Shown one piece after another: positions 7,525 to 16,816 of a DNA stretch of 64,000 nt. Location: NCBI RefSeq assembly GCF_006402735.1, contig NZ_CP017174.1:1429001-1493000 (forward strand), given 5' to 3'. The notes under the pieces were generated by a model, which saw only the letters and a list, made by a program, of their open reading frames with translations, did not search any database and was not told where the DNA came from. The translations under genes were made by a program, and so were the position numbers. Each line of letters starts with the position of its first letter. Position 1 is the stretch's first letter. Source of the DNA: Myxococcus xanthus (GTDB lineage: Bacteria > Myxococcota > Myxococcia > Myxococcales > Myxococcaceae).

Positions 7525-9108
7525 TCACCACGCGGTGTGACGGTAGTCCTTGAAGAAGTTGCCCCAGACGTACTCGCCGCTGTTCTCCGAGGCGATGATG
7601 GGGTCCACCACCCGCGCCGCCCCGTCGACGATGTCCAGCGGTGGCTGGAAGTCCAGCTCCTGCACCTTGCGCTCCGCGTGCTGCGCGGGGTCCTCGTCGG
7701 TGACCCAGCCGGTGTCCACGGCGTTCATGTAGATGTTGTCGCGGGCGTAGTCCGGCGCGGAGGTCAGTGTCATCATGTTGAGCGCCGCCTTCGCCATGTT
7801 GGTGTGCGGGTGTTTGTCCGTCTTCGTCCCGCGCGAGAAGCTGCCCTCCATCGCGGAGACGTTCACCACGTGGCCGGGGGACGAGCGGTCCCTGAGCATC
7901 AGCGGCTTCAGCTTCCCGACGAGGATGAAGGGCGCCACCGCGTTGATGAGGTGGACCTCCAGCATCTCCGCCGTCTGGACCTCGGCGAGCCGCAGCCGCC
8001 ACGAGTTCATGTCCCGCAGGTCCACCTGCTGCAGGTCCGCGTCCAGCCGGCCCTGGGGGAAGATGGCGCGCACGTCGCCCTCCTGTTCCAGGGCGTAGGG
8101 CAGCATGGACAGCGCGGCGGAGGAGTGGATGCCCAGCGCCGGGTCGTTGCTGCGCCAGGTGGTGGCCAGCTCCGAGCCCCCCGCTTTGCCCGCACCCAGG
8201 GCGGCCGGCTGCACCGTCGAGACGCAGGCGTCATGGCCCGCGAGCAGCGCGCGCGCCGCCGCCGGCAGGTCGTCCGCGCGGCGCATCTCTCCCGGCAGCA
8301 GGTGGCCGTAGAAGCCCGGGGGCCGGCGCACCGTCTGCGCGGCGTTGTTGATGAGGATGTCCAGGCGCTCGTGCGTCTGCTCGATGTACTTCGCGAAGAG
8401 CTCCACGCTGGGCGCGTGCCGCAGGTCGAGCCCGTGGATGTGCAGCCGGTGTGCCCAGTCCGCGAAGTCCGGCTCCTGGACGTAGCGCTGCGCGGCGTCG
8501 TTGGGGAAGCGCGTGGTGGCGATGACGCGCGCGCCGGAGCGCAGCAGCATCAACGAAGCCTGGAAGCCAATCTTCACCCGGGCGCCGGTGATGAGCGCGA
8601 CCTTCCCGTTCAGGTCGGCGCGCTGGGTGCGCTTGGCGTAGTTGTAGTCCGCGCACTCGATGCACATCGCGTCGTAGAAGAAGTGCAGCTTGCGGTACTC
8701 GGCCTTGCAGACGTAGCAGCGGCGGGGCTGCTCGAGGATGCGCTCCGGTCCCGCTTCCGAGGGAGGCGGAGGCGGCAGCGCGGGCACCGTGAAGATGGCG
8801 GAGCGGCGCAGGGTGCGAATCTCCGTCGTCGCGCGGATGGCGCGGTCGTGCTCGCGCTTCGTCTTCTTCCGGTCGCGGCGCAGCGCCTTCGCCATCCGGG
8901 ACTTGGTGTCGCGGTCCGGGTGCAGCACGCGTCCCGCGGCGCTCAGGAAGGCGATGCGGTCCTCCTCGGGGAGGCCGGCCAACAGGAAGCGGTCCTCGCT
9001 GATGGCCTCCAGGAGCTGGGTGACGCGGCGTACCTCGTCCAGGGACAGGGGGGCGGGGGGCGGCAGCGCTTCGGGCGCGGGGGTCGGAGCAGTCTCGGCG
9101 AGCTTCAT
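7525..9108 (-). CDS. SDR-family oxidoreductase with Cys-rich motif and altered active site
   Basis: About 527 aa, starting at MKLAETAP, where GCGGGGAG gives a good ribosome site. The N-terminal ~150 residues are helical and basic. Next comes a zinc-ribbon-like pair (CYVC...CIEC, about residues 156-177), then a short-chain dehydrogenase domain. The cofactor loop is LITGARVKIG rather than TGxxxGxG, and ILINNAAQTV is the NNAG strand. The catalytic YxxxK is replaced: the lysine is present in HTNMAK but Thr stands where Tyr is expected, although the Ser of VNVSAMEG is present. A family of longer SDRs with this HTNMAK signature exists, so this is unlikely to be a sequencing error. Substrate unknown. 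First gene of the SDR-SRPBCC-TerB operon. Confidence 0.85.
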   Translation of the reverse strand: MKLAETAPTPAPEALPPPAPLSLDEVRRVTQLLEAISEDRFLLAGLPEEDRIAFLSAAGRVLHPDRDTKSRMAKALRRDRKKTKREHDRAIRATTEIRTLRRSAIFTVPALPPPPPSEAGPERILEQPRRCYVCKAEYRKLHFFYDAMCIECADYNYAKRTQRADLNGKVALITGARVKIGFQASLMLLRSGARVIATTRFPNDAAQRYVQEPDFADWAHRLHIHGLDLRHAPSVELFAKYIEQTHERLDILINNAAQTVRRPPGFYGHLLPGEMRRADDLPAAARALLAGHDACVSTVQPAALGAGKAGGSELATTWRSNDPALGIHSSAALSMLPYALEQEGDVRAIFPQGRLDADLQQVDLRDMNSWRLRLAEVQTAEMLEVHLINAVAPFILVGKLKPLMLRDRSSPGHVVNVSAMEGSFSRGTKTDKHPHTNMAKAALNMMTLTSAPDYARDNIYMNAVDTGWVTDEDPAQHAERKVQELDFQPPLDIVDGAARVVDPIIASENSGEYVWGNFFKDYRHTAW

Positions 9109-9223
9109 CTCCCCGCTGCATATCTTCCGAAGGGGGCGGGTGGAAAGAGGGGCAGGGGGATGGGGCCCGGCGGCTGGGGAGGCGGGCACCCGGGCGCCAG
9201 CCTCAGGGATGGTGCGGGCTTCC

Positions 9224-9312
9224 GGGGGCTGGCTTCACCAGCGCGCCGCCTTGGCCTGCGTGCGGGGTGATTCGCGGGGGCTGGCTTCACCGGCGCGCCG
9301 CTTTGGCCTGCG
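9224..9312. repeat. Two 37-bp near-identical direct repeats in a 339-nt gene-free gap
   Basis: Copies at 9224-9260 and 9276-9312 differ at only two positions; each contains GGGGGCTGGCTTCACC and ends CTTTGGCCTGCG or the like. Only 15 nt separate them. They lie in the divergent region 9109-9447 between the SDR gene and the L,D-transpeptidase gene. Apart from these repeats I see no gene there and no clear promoter consensus. Confidence 0.7.
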
Positions 9313-9447
9313 GACCGTCATTTCCGCTGCATGTGACAAGGGCCGCTGCGATGGCACGAATTGCCCACCCACACGGAGCCCCACGCAGGCGAGCGCACCG
9401 TGGACGACGTTGAGTGTGCCGTCGCTCCTCCGTACCGTGTCAGGTCC

Positions 9448-11451
9448 ATGCGCCGTTGGCTTCCGCTCGTTCTTCTGCTGCCTGGAATCGCCTGCACGCC
9501 GCCTCCCGGCCCGGAGGACACCTCGCCCGATGCCTCCCTGGCGAGAGTGCCCGCGCCCCGAGTGGCGGAGGAGCGCGGTGATACACCGAGTGCATCTATG
9601 TCGGTATCCAGGGCCGCTGCGTTCGACGGCGGAGCCGGGGCAGGGGCGCCAGAGGACGGCGTGGAGGTCCAAACTCCTCACGCCGATACCAACGCTCCAG
9701 GCCACCTCCTTGCTGAGCTGGGGGCGTCCGTGGCTGTCACGGAGTCCGTGTCGGGACAACGTGCCCTGGCCGACGCCTCTGCGGGCGGCAGCGCCCTCTC
9801 GCAGAGCGCGAACGCGGATGTCCGGCGCACGGCCGCGGATGCGCTGTTCGCGGCGTGGCAGCGCACCGCGGCGGATGCCGGGACGGACGGCGGCGTTGAT
9901 GGCTCGGCCGAGGCGGCGCTGTCTCCGCCGCGCCGCACGCCTGACGACGGGGCGACCGTGGCGCGCGACGAGGTGCCGGCGCTGACCATCGACCCCGCCC
10001 TGGACGACCTTGCCCAATCCGAGGAGGAAGAGGACACGCCGGGCGAAGAAGAAGTCCCACCACCCGAGCAGCTCACGGTCATCCCGGATGAGCTGCACCC
10101 GGGCGAGGAACTGGTGCTCGGCCCGGACGGTGAGCCGCTCGAGGACACGGGGCTGGTGCTCGAAGATGTCGACCCAGGACTGGAGCCCGTGAGCGGCGCG
10201 GAGGACGGAGGAACGTACGCCGTGCCCTTCGCTCCGGACGCGGGCTCGCTGCGGGTGCGCCGCTCCATCGTGGTCCGCCAGGAGCCTCGGCAGGATGCAC
10301 CGGCGCTGGGCACCGTGGCGCAGGACATGCGCGTGCGCTGGCAGGGCGAAACAGCGGTGCGCGGGCCGGACTGCGAGGCTTGGATTCAGATTGAGCCGCG
10401 CGGCTGGGTCTGCGAGCGCTACCTGGAGCCCAACTTCCGCGAGCCCCGCGTGCGTGAGCTCCCGAAGCTGCGCGAGGGCGAGCTGACGCCCGGCATCTAC
10501 GCCCGTGTCGTGGGCAAGCGCGTGCGCGCCTATCCCAGCCTCGCCCTGGCGCGCGCCCGGCGAAAGGGCGTGCTGCTGAAGGGCTCCGTATCGGTGCAGC
10601 TCCGCGGGCAGGTCCGCATCCGCCGCAGGACATATTGGCGCACCACCGACGGCCAGTACCTGGAGGCGCGGGTGCTGCGCGAATACCGGCCTTCCTCCTT
10701 CGAGGGCGTGAACGCGGAGGCCATCGCCGACCTGCCGCCGACGTTCGCCTGGGCCCAGTCCCGCACCCGTCCCACCGCCGCCGTGGAGGTTCGGACAGCG
10801 CCAGACGCGAAGGCCCCCCGCGAAACGGTGCTGCCACCGCGCACGCTGGTGGCCGTGAAGGAGCTGTCCGAGGACGGCCACTGGGTGAGCATCGCGGAGG
10901 ACCAATGGGTGGCGCGGGACGACCTGCACGTCGCCTGGTTCTCACACGCGCCGCCGCAGGTGGAGCCCGGCTCCCGCTGGCTGGACGTGGACCTGGATGC
11001 CCAGGTGCTGGTGGCCTACGAAGGTGAGCGGCCGGTGTACGCGACGCTCATCTCCTCCGGGAAGCAGGGCACGGACACGCCGGAGGGCCTGTTCCGCATC
11101 TGGATCAAATTCGCGGAGGCCGACATGACGGGCAGCGGCACCGCCGGCAACGACACCTACCGCGTTGCCACGGTGCCCTGGACCATGTTCTTCCAGGACG
11201 ACTACGCGCTGCACACGGCCTATTGGCACGACCGCTTCGGCCAGCCCATGAGCCATGGCTGCGTCAACCTGTCGCCGAAGGACGCCCGCGCGCTCTATTC
11301 CTGGGCCGCGCCGCAGGTGCCCGTCGGCTGGTCCATGGTTCACGCGACGGAGGACGCGCCGGGCTCGTGGATTCGCATCCGCGGCCAGGCCCGGCCGACG
11401 GGCAAGCCGCGCAAGGTGGCGGTCGCCGCGACGCAGGTGGGCGCGCCGTAG
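9448..11451 (+). CDS. L,D-transpeptidase (YkuD) lipoprotein with SH3-like domains
   Basis: A 667-aa exported protein. The start MRRWLPLVLLLPGIAC gives a lipoprotein signal with Cys at the cleavage site; residues upstream of it in the same frame do not look like protein. Then follow a long acidic Pro/Ala/Asp-rich linker (to about 260), two SH3b-like segments, and a C-terminal YkuD domain (about 520-640). The active-site signature is HxxYW...SHGCVNLS, with catalytic Cys near residue 604. YkuD enzymes make 3-3 peptidoglycan cross-links or attach proteins to the wall. The lipobox suggests outer-membrane anchoring. It is a single gene converging on the YjbQ gene, with 3 nt between stops. Confidence 0.9.
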   Translation: MRRWLPLVLLLPGIACTPPPGPEDTSPDASLARVPAPRVAEERGDTPSASMSVSRAAAFDGGAGAGAPEDGVEVQTPHADTNAPGHLLAELGASVAVTESVSGQRALADASAGGSALSQSANADVRRTAADALFAAWQRTAADAGTDGGVDGSAEAALSPPRRTPDDGATVARDEVPALTIDPALDDLAQSEEEEDTPGEEEVPPPEQLTVIPDELHPGEELVLGPDGEPLEDTGLVLEDVDPGLEPVSGAEDGGTYAVPFAPDAGSLRVRRSIVVRQEPRQDAPALGTVAQDMRVRWQGETAVRGPDCEAWIQIEPRGWVCERYLEPNFREPRVRELPKLREGELTPGIYARVVGKRVRAYPSLALARARRKGVLLKGSVSVQLRGQVRIRRRTYWRTTDGQYLEARVLREYRPSSFEGVNAEAIADLPPTFAWAQSRTRPTAAVEVRTAPDAKAPRETVLPPRTLVAVKELSEDGHWVSIAEDQWVARDDLHVAWFSHAPPQVEPGSRWLDVDLDAQVLVAYEGERPVYATLISSGKQGTDTPEGLFRIWIKFAEADMTGSGTAGNDTYRVATVPWTMFFQDDYALHTAYWHDRFGQPMSHGCVNLSPKDARALYSWAAPQVPVGWSMVHATEDAPGSWIRIRGQARPTGKPRKVAVAATQVGAP

Positions 11452-11454
11452 CGG

Positions 11455-11868
11455 TCAGCTCACCACGGACACGGTGACGCGGCGCCGGTGCGGCGAGGTC
11501 CGGTGCTCCCAGACGTAGACGCCCTGCCACGTCCCCAGGTCCGCGCGGCCATCCTTCACGGGGATGTTCAGCGCATTCTGGGTGAGGACGGTGCGCACGT
11601 GCGCGGGCATGTCGTCCGGCCCCTCCGCGTCATGGACGAAGAGCGGGTCCCCGTCCTTCACCAGCCGCGAGAAGAAGGACTCCAAATCCCGGCGCACGTC
11701 CGGGTCCGCGTTCTCACACAGCAGCAGGGACGCGCTCGTGTGATGAAGGAACACGGTGCACAGCCCCTGGCGGGCGCCGCTCTCGGCGACGGCGCGCTGG
11801 ACGTCCGCGGTGATGTCGGTGAAGCCGCGGCCCCGGCTGGACACCGTGAGCTCCTTCGCGTGGAACAT
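11455..11868 (-). CDS. YjbQ/UPF0047 family protein
   Basis: A 137-aa protein covering the whole UPF0047 (YjbQ) family. Hallmarks are TVFLHHTSASLLLCEN, the following DPDVRRDLESFF, and the C-terminal GTWQGVYVWEHR. Members bind metal through conserved His residues and have weak thiamine-phosphate-synthase-like activity; the physiological role is unsettled. It is the third gene of a tight operon with an esterase and a cyclophilin (gaps 2-3 nt). Confidence 0.93.
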   Translation of the reverse strand: MFHAKELTVSSRGRGFTDITADVQRAVAESGARQGLCTVFLHHTSASLLLCENADPDVRRDLESFFSRLVKDGDPLFVHDAEGPDDMPAHVRTVLTQNALNIPVKDGRADLGTWQGVYVWEHRTSPHRRRVTVSVVS

Positions 11869-11871
11869 GGC

Positions 11872-12606
11872 TCAGCGTCCACCCAGCCGCGCGGCGAGGA
11901 ACGCGGCCAGGGCCTCCAGTTCCTCGGTGACGATGGCGTGCGGCATGTCGTAGGCGTGGAAGTCCACGGTGAGGCCCGACGCCACGAACATGTCCCGCAG
12001 TCGCTCGGCGTTGCCCAGGGGCAGCAGCGGGTCGTAGCGCCCGTGGGCCTGGAACACGGGCAGCCCCGTGCGGCCCTGGGCGCGGGTGCGCCACTCCGGC
12101 TCCGACGTCAGCGTGCCAGAGAGGATGCACAGCCCGGCGGGCGGCTCATCCAGGCGCAGGGCCACGTCCGTGGACACCATTCCGCCCTGACTGAAGCCGC
12201 CCAGCACGATGCGCCCGTAGGGCAGCTTCATCGCGGCGCAGAGCGCGTCCACGGTGCTCATCAGCGCCCTGCGCGCGGCGGGCATGCCCGGCGGTACGTC
12301 GCGCGCGAACTGCTCCCAGTCGCGCTGCTCCCCCCGCATCACCGCGTCGGGCAGGGGGAACCAGGCGCGTCCTCCGTGCGCCCAGGCCATGGGCCCGCCC
12401 GGGAAGACGAACCGCACGCGGTCCGCCAGCGCCGGCTGGAACGCCATCAACTCCGGCCCCAGGGGCACCAGGTCGGTGGCGGGCGCGCCCAGGCCATGGG
12501 AGAGGACGACGACCAGTTCGGGCGTCGCGCCCTCGGGGAGCGCGTCGATGACGTGGCAGTCCAGCTCCCCCAGCCGTGTGGCCACGTGGCGCAGGGCGCG
12601 TTCCAT
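11872..12606 (-). CDS. Alpha/beta-hydrolase, phospholipase/carboxylesterase type
   Basis: A 244-aa cytoplasmic serine esterase of the phospholipase/carboxylesterase (YpfH-like) family. The oxyanion strand is VVLSHGLGAPATDL, the nucleophile elbow GFSQGG, the acid D in HGRYDPLLP and the His in MPHAIV, so the triad is complete. There is no signal peptide. It begins 2 nt after the cyclophilin stop and ends 3 nt before the YjbQ gene, showing co-transcription. The natural ester substrate cannot be told from sequence. Confidence 0.9.
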   Translation of the reverse strand: MERALRHVATRLGELDCHVIDALPEGATPELVVVLSHGLGAPATDLVPLGPELMAFQPALADRVRFVFPGGPMAWAHGGRAWFPLPDAVMRGEQRDWEQFARDVPPGMPAARRALMSTVDALCAAMKLPYGRIVLGGFSQGGMVSTDVALRLDEPPAGLCILSGTLTSEPEWRTRAQGRTGLPVFQAHGRYDPLLPLGNAERLRDMFVASGLTVDFHAYDMPHAIVTEELEALAAFLAARLGGR

Positions 12607-12608
12607 CG

Positions 12609-13355
<747 letters not shown>

Positions 13356-13544
13356 GGCGCGCGGACCTTAGCCCCTTTTCCAATGGATTCCAGGGGCTTA
13401 CGGGGTCATCGGCCGCTATCTGTCAGATACTGGGAGTGAAAATCGGTAAAGTCTGTGAGTCTGGACGCAACAATTCGCCAGAAAGCCCGATGATCCGGGT
13501 AACGCTTCAAAAAAGCCCATCAAATTCCTGTAGGAGCACACCCC

Positions 13545-14513
13545 ATGGCGCCTCCCATTCGCCGCAACGAGCCCCGTCCCGTTCCGACGCCTCCCGTGAC
13601 GGCGCGTCCGACTCCGCCGCCGCCGCCGCCTCCTCCTCCGGCGCGCGCGGAGGCCCGTCCCGCGCAGGCCGACCGGTTCGAGGACGCGCACAACCGCGTG
13701 ACGCAGGCCGCCACTGGGCTCCGCTCGGTCTCGGATGCCGCTGTCGCCACGCAGGTGCGTGACGCCTTCGGGCCCCGCCGCTTCGGCCCCGTCAACCTGC
13801 CGGGTGGCAATGGCCCCGTCGTCGAAGGGGCGAACACCCGCCTTGCGCGCGGCGCCGGCGCCGTCAGCCTCGCGGCCAACGTGGCGCAGCTTCCCACCGG
13901 AGCCGTCGAGACGTTCCGTGACGTGCGCGATGCGCTCCGCAACCCGACCGAAGCGAACGTCCGTGAGGCGGTGGGCACCGCCTCGGGCACGCTCTCCACG
14001 GGGCTGATGGCGGCTCGGGACGGCTTGAACCTCGCGGGCAACGTCAGCAACTACCGCGCTGCCACCGACGCGGCTCGCACCGCCTTCACCGCCGCGGCCC
14101 CGGAGGCCTCGCGTGCCGCCGCCAATCGCGTGGCCACCACCGCCGCCAACACCGCGCTGGAAGGTGCGTCGCGTCAGGTCGTGCGCCGCGCGGCCGCCGA
14201 GGTCGCCGAGCGCGGACTCGAGGGCGCCGCCCGCACCGCTGGCACCGCCGCGCGCGCCGCGGTGCAGGGCGGTGGCACTGCGGTGGCGCGTGCCGCGGGC
14301 CGCTTCACCCCGGGCCTCAACGTCGCCATCGCCGCGGCGGACACCGTGGCGGCCGTGAACACCATCACGGACCCGAACGCTTCGGCTGGCAAGAAGATTA
14401 CCGCGGGAGTGACGGCGCTGGGGTCCATCGCCGCCGCCACCAACATCCCGGTCGTGAGCCAGGTGGGTGCGGCCGTCTCCACCGTGTCCGGCTTCATCGG
14501 CTCCTTCTTCTAG
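13545..14513 (+). CDS. Pro/Ala-rich protein of unknown function with hydrophobic C-terminus
   Basis: A 322-aa protein preceded by a clear ribosome site (TAGGAG, 7 nt spacing). Residues 1-45 are Pro-rich, including a run of nine Pro residues. The middle (about 50-240) is Ala/Arg/Thr helix-forming sequence with many VAxxAA repeats. The last ~75 residues are glycine/alanine-rich and hydrophobic, ending SGFIGSFF. There is no signal peptide, TM prediction is ambiguous and no known domain is recognised. The layout (Pro linker, amphipathic helices, membrane-active-looking tail) resembles some secreted effector or pore proteins, but that is speculation. It is a single-gene unit ended by a hairpin at 14535-14571. 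Confidence 0.75.
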   Translation: MAPPIRRNEPRPVPTPPVTARPTPPPPPPPPPARAEARPAQADRFEDAHNRVTQAATGLRSVSDAAVATQVRDAFGPRRFGPVNLPGGNGPVVEGANTRLARGAGAVSLAANVAQLPTGAVETFRDVRDALRNPTEANVREAVGTASGTLSTGLMAARDGLNLAGNVSNYRAATDAARTAFTAAAPEASRAAANRVATTAANTALEGASRQVVRRAAAEVAERGLEGAARTAGTAARAAVQGGGTAVARAAGRFTPGLNVAIAAADTVAAVNTITDPNASAGKKITAGVTALGSIAAATNIPVVSQVGAAVSTVSGFIGSFF

Positions 14514-14534
14514 GAAGCGCCGCGTCGTCAATCT

Positions 14535-14571
14535 CAACGCTCCGGGGGGCTTCGGTCCTGCCGGAGCGTTG
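14535..14571 (+). terminator. Hairpin terminator
   Basis: An 11-bp perfect stem (14535-14545 with 14561-14571, CAACGCTCCGG) around a 15-nt loop, 22 nt after the stop of the Pro/Ala-rich gene and 30 nt before the next start. No U-tract follows, as is common in very GC-rich genomes. Confidence 0.6.
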
Positions 14572-14601
14572 TGCTATCCGAGGGGGACGGAGCGAGAGAC
14601 C

Positions 14602-15699
14602 ATGACGACCCATGACGATTCGCAGGGCGGTCGTAAGAATGCCCGTTCGCTGGCCGAGCTTCATGCGCTCGGCATCATGAAGAAGATGCCGGCGGCGCTG
14701 CAGCTCGACAGCACCGAGCCGGTGGAGCTTCCCACGGTGGAGGCTCCTTCCCTGGAGGGGGTGTCGGTGGCCCAGGTGGCGCCTGCGCCATTGACGGAGC
14801 AGGAACTCGTGGACCGCTTCGATGCGCTCCGTCGCCAGCACGCAGACGTCCGCGAGCGTCAGCCGGGCGAGGATGTGGCGCTCGAGGACGACGTGCTCGT
14901 GGACGTGCTGGGCTTCGCCAACAACCGGCTGATGCCCTTCTCTGTCCGGGAGAACTGGTGGGTGCGCGTCGCGGCGGACCCGGGGCTGCCCGGCTTCTTC
15001 GAATCACTGGCGGGGGCGAAGGTGGGCCAGTCGGTCGGCATCGAGCTGACGCTGCCGGACACCTATCCCGTGGAGGCGCTGCGGGGGCAGCCGGCCCGCT
15101 TCCTCGTGAGCGTGAAGGCGGCGCGAGAGCTGAAGTTGCTGGACGATGACTCGCCGGAGTTGCTGTCACGGCTGGGCATGGGCTCCATCACGGACGTCAT
15201 GCGCAAGCTGGGGGACGACCTGGCCCAGGAGCGGCTCGCCGACGTCGACCGGTTGACCCAGGAGCGCGTCATGGACGTGCTCGTGGACCGCACGCCGGTG
15301 GAGGTGTCCGCCGCGCTGGTGGACGAGGAGATTCGCCGGCGCTGGGCGGAGGCCGAGCGGCCCATCCTCCAGCGCAAGGATTTCCAGCCCGACGAGCTTC
15401 AGGAGGCGCTGGAGGGGTGGCTGCAGGATCCGCTGACCCGCCTGGATGCGGCGTACCGCATCACGTTGGCACTGGTCCTGCGAGCCATCGCCGAACGCGA
15501 CGGCATCCAGCCGGACCGCGCGGCGACGGACGCCATGCTGGAGGACCTCGCGAACTTCACGGGCGTCAACCGGCAGGAGCTGGGCGTGGCGGTGAAGGAG
15601 GACGAGGCGCTGGCTCGCCGCCTGTACGAGATGGCGCTGCGCTTCTCCACCATCGACCACGTGATGAAGAAGGTGACGCTGACGCCCGCCGCGGCGTGA
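14602..15699 (+). CDS. Trigger-factor-like peptidyl-prolyl isomerase lacking the ribosome-binding domain
   Basis: A 365-aa protein (start MTTHDDSQ). The central region (about 120-200) matches the FKBP-type and following segment of trigger factor: FFESLAGAKVGQ, LTLPDTYPVEALRGQ, FLVSVKAARELKLL. The C-terminal ~170 residues are the helical chaperone arms. The N-terminal ribosome-docking domain with its GFRxGxxP loop is absent, replaced by ~75 residues that are partly Pro/Val-rich. It is therefore probably a paralogue working off the ribosome. Its role is inferred from the fold only. Stop codons of this gene and the facing hydrolase are 3 nt apart. Confidence 0.75.
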   Translation: MTTHDDSQGGRKNARSLAELHALGIMKKMPAALQLDSTEPVELPTVEAPSLEGVSVAQVAPAPLTEQELVDRFDALRRQHADVRERQPGEDVALEDDVLVDVLGFANNRLMPFSVRENWWVRVAADPGLPGFFESLAGAKVGQSVGIELTLPDTYPVEALRGQPARFLVSVKAARELKLLDDDSPELLSRLGMGSITDVMRKLGDDLAQERLADVDRLTQERVMDVLVDRTPVEVSAALVDEEIRRRWAEAERPILQRKDFQPDELQEALEGWLQDPLTRLDAAYRITLALVLRAIAERDGIQPDRAATDAMLEDLANFTGVNRQELGVAVKEDEALARRLYEMALRFSTIDHVMKKVTLTPAAA

Positions 15700-15702
15700 G
15701 GC

Positions 15703-16686
15703 TCAGCGCGTCTCCAACGCCAGGGCGACCATCACCTCGGTGAGGTCGCCCGGGTGGTAGCGGACCATGCCTGGCAGGCCGCGCAGCGCGGCCTCCGCGT
15801 GGTCCATGTCGTGCAACCGCACCACGCGCGCGCCGGGCACCTCCGCGTCCACCGCCGTCACCATGCCGTCCGCCTGGTACCCGTAGCGCTCGTGCAGGTA
15901 GCGCTGGAGCGGGTACAGCGTGGAGGTGCGCGACAGCCGCGAGGTGGCCAGCGACACGGTGGGGATGTCGGCGGGGTAGGGGTGCTGCTGGATGAAGGCC
16001 TGCCGCTGGGGATAGGACAGCTCCTCCACGGAGCGGGACACGCCGTGGAACAGCAGCGGGAAGGCGAAGTCGATGAGCCGCCGGAGCCGGGGCGTGGTGG
16101 CCAGGTCGTGCGCGATGGATGAGCCGCCATACGGCGCCTGGAGCGTCACCACCGCGCGCACCACGTGGCGCAGCTCCGGGTAGAGCGCCAGCGTGGCGGT
16201 GCACTCCACGCCGCCCTTGCTGTGGCCCACCATCACCACGCTGCGGCCGAAGTACTCCGCGTCGCGCAGCACCTCGCGGAGCACCGCCACGTTGTCCGCG
16301 AGCAGCCCTTCGGTGTCCACCGCGGCCTCGCGCACGCTCAGTCCCCGGCGCTCCAGCCGCTGCACGTTGTCCAGCAGGTAGCCGGGCAGCTCGTCTCCCA
16401 GCATGCCGCGCACCAGCACGTACTGGTGACGCCGGGCCTCTTGCGGCAGCACCGGCAGCCCCTGGCGGACGCGCGCGAGCAGCGCATGGAAGCGGGGCGT
16501 GAGGTCCTCGGGGGGAAGGGACTGCGCCGCCCGCTTCAGCCAGCCGGCCATGCCCGCGCAGCCAGGGCCCCACCAGCGCTCGGCGGGAGGCAGTCCGCGC
16601 AGCGTGCGAGCGAGCCGGGTGATGACGCTCGGGGCCGCGGCGTGGGTGGACGGAGCGTGTGGGGCTTCGGGCTGCGACGGCGTCAT
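15703..16686 (-). CDS. Alpha/beta-hydrolase, lipase-like
   Basis: About 327 aa from MTPSQPEAP. The alpha/beta-hydrolase core has RGMLGDELPGYLLDN for the oxyanion region, nucleophile elbow GHSKGG, and a late D/H pair around TAVDAEVPGARVVRLHDMDHAEAAL. There is no signal peptide, and a Pro/Ala-rich N-terminus of about 35 residues. It is related to PGAP1/lipase-like hydrolases, which cleave esters of lipids or glycerides. The exact start is uncertain because the ribosome site is weak. Confidence 0.75.
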   Translation of the reverse strand: MTPSQPEAPHAPSTHAAAPSVITRLARTLRGLPPAERWWGPGCAGMAGWLKRAAQSLPPEDLTPRFHALLARVRQGLPVLPQEARRHQYVLVRGMLGDELPGYLLDNVQRLERRGLSVREAAVDTEGLLADNVAVLREVLRDAEYFGRSVVMVGHSKGGVECTATLALYPELRHVVRAVVTLQAPYGGSSIAHDLATTPRLRRLIDFAFPLLFHGVSRSVEELSYPQRQAFIQQHPYPADIPTVSLATSRLSRTSTLYPLQRYLHERYGYQADGMVTAVDAEVPGARVVRLHDMDHAEAALRGLPGMVRYHPGDLTEVMVALALETR

Positions 16687-16816
16687 CTCAAGAGGCAGCG
16701 TACCGGGAAGTCCGAGGCGGGCGCCAACGTAGCGTCGTGCGCGCCAGGGAGTGACTTGAGGCCGGACGCGAGGGAGGGCCCGTGATAAGACGTCCGGGGA
16801 CGGGAGGATTTCGAAG

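Noticed and set aside
9400..9436. TGGCACG-like string at 9351-9365 region as sigma-54 promoter of the L,D-transpeptidase
   Set aside because: The GG and GC are 8 nt apart rather than 10, so it fails the sigma-54 spacing rule.
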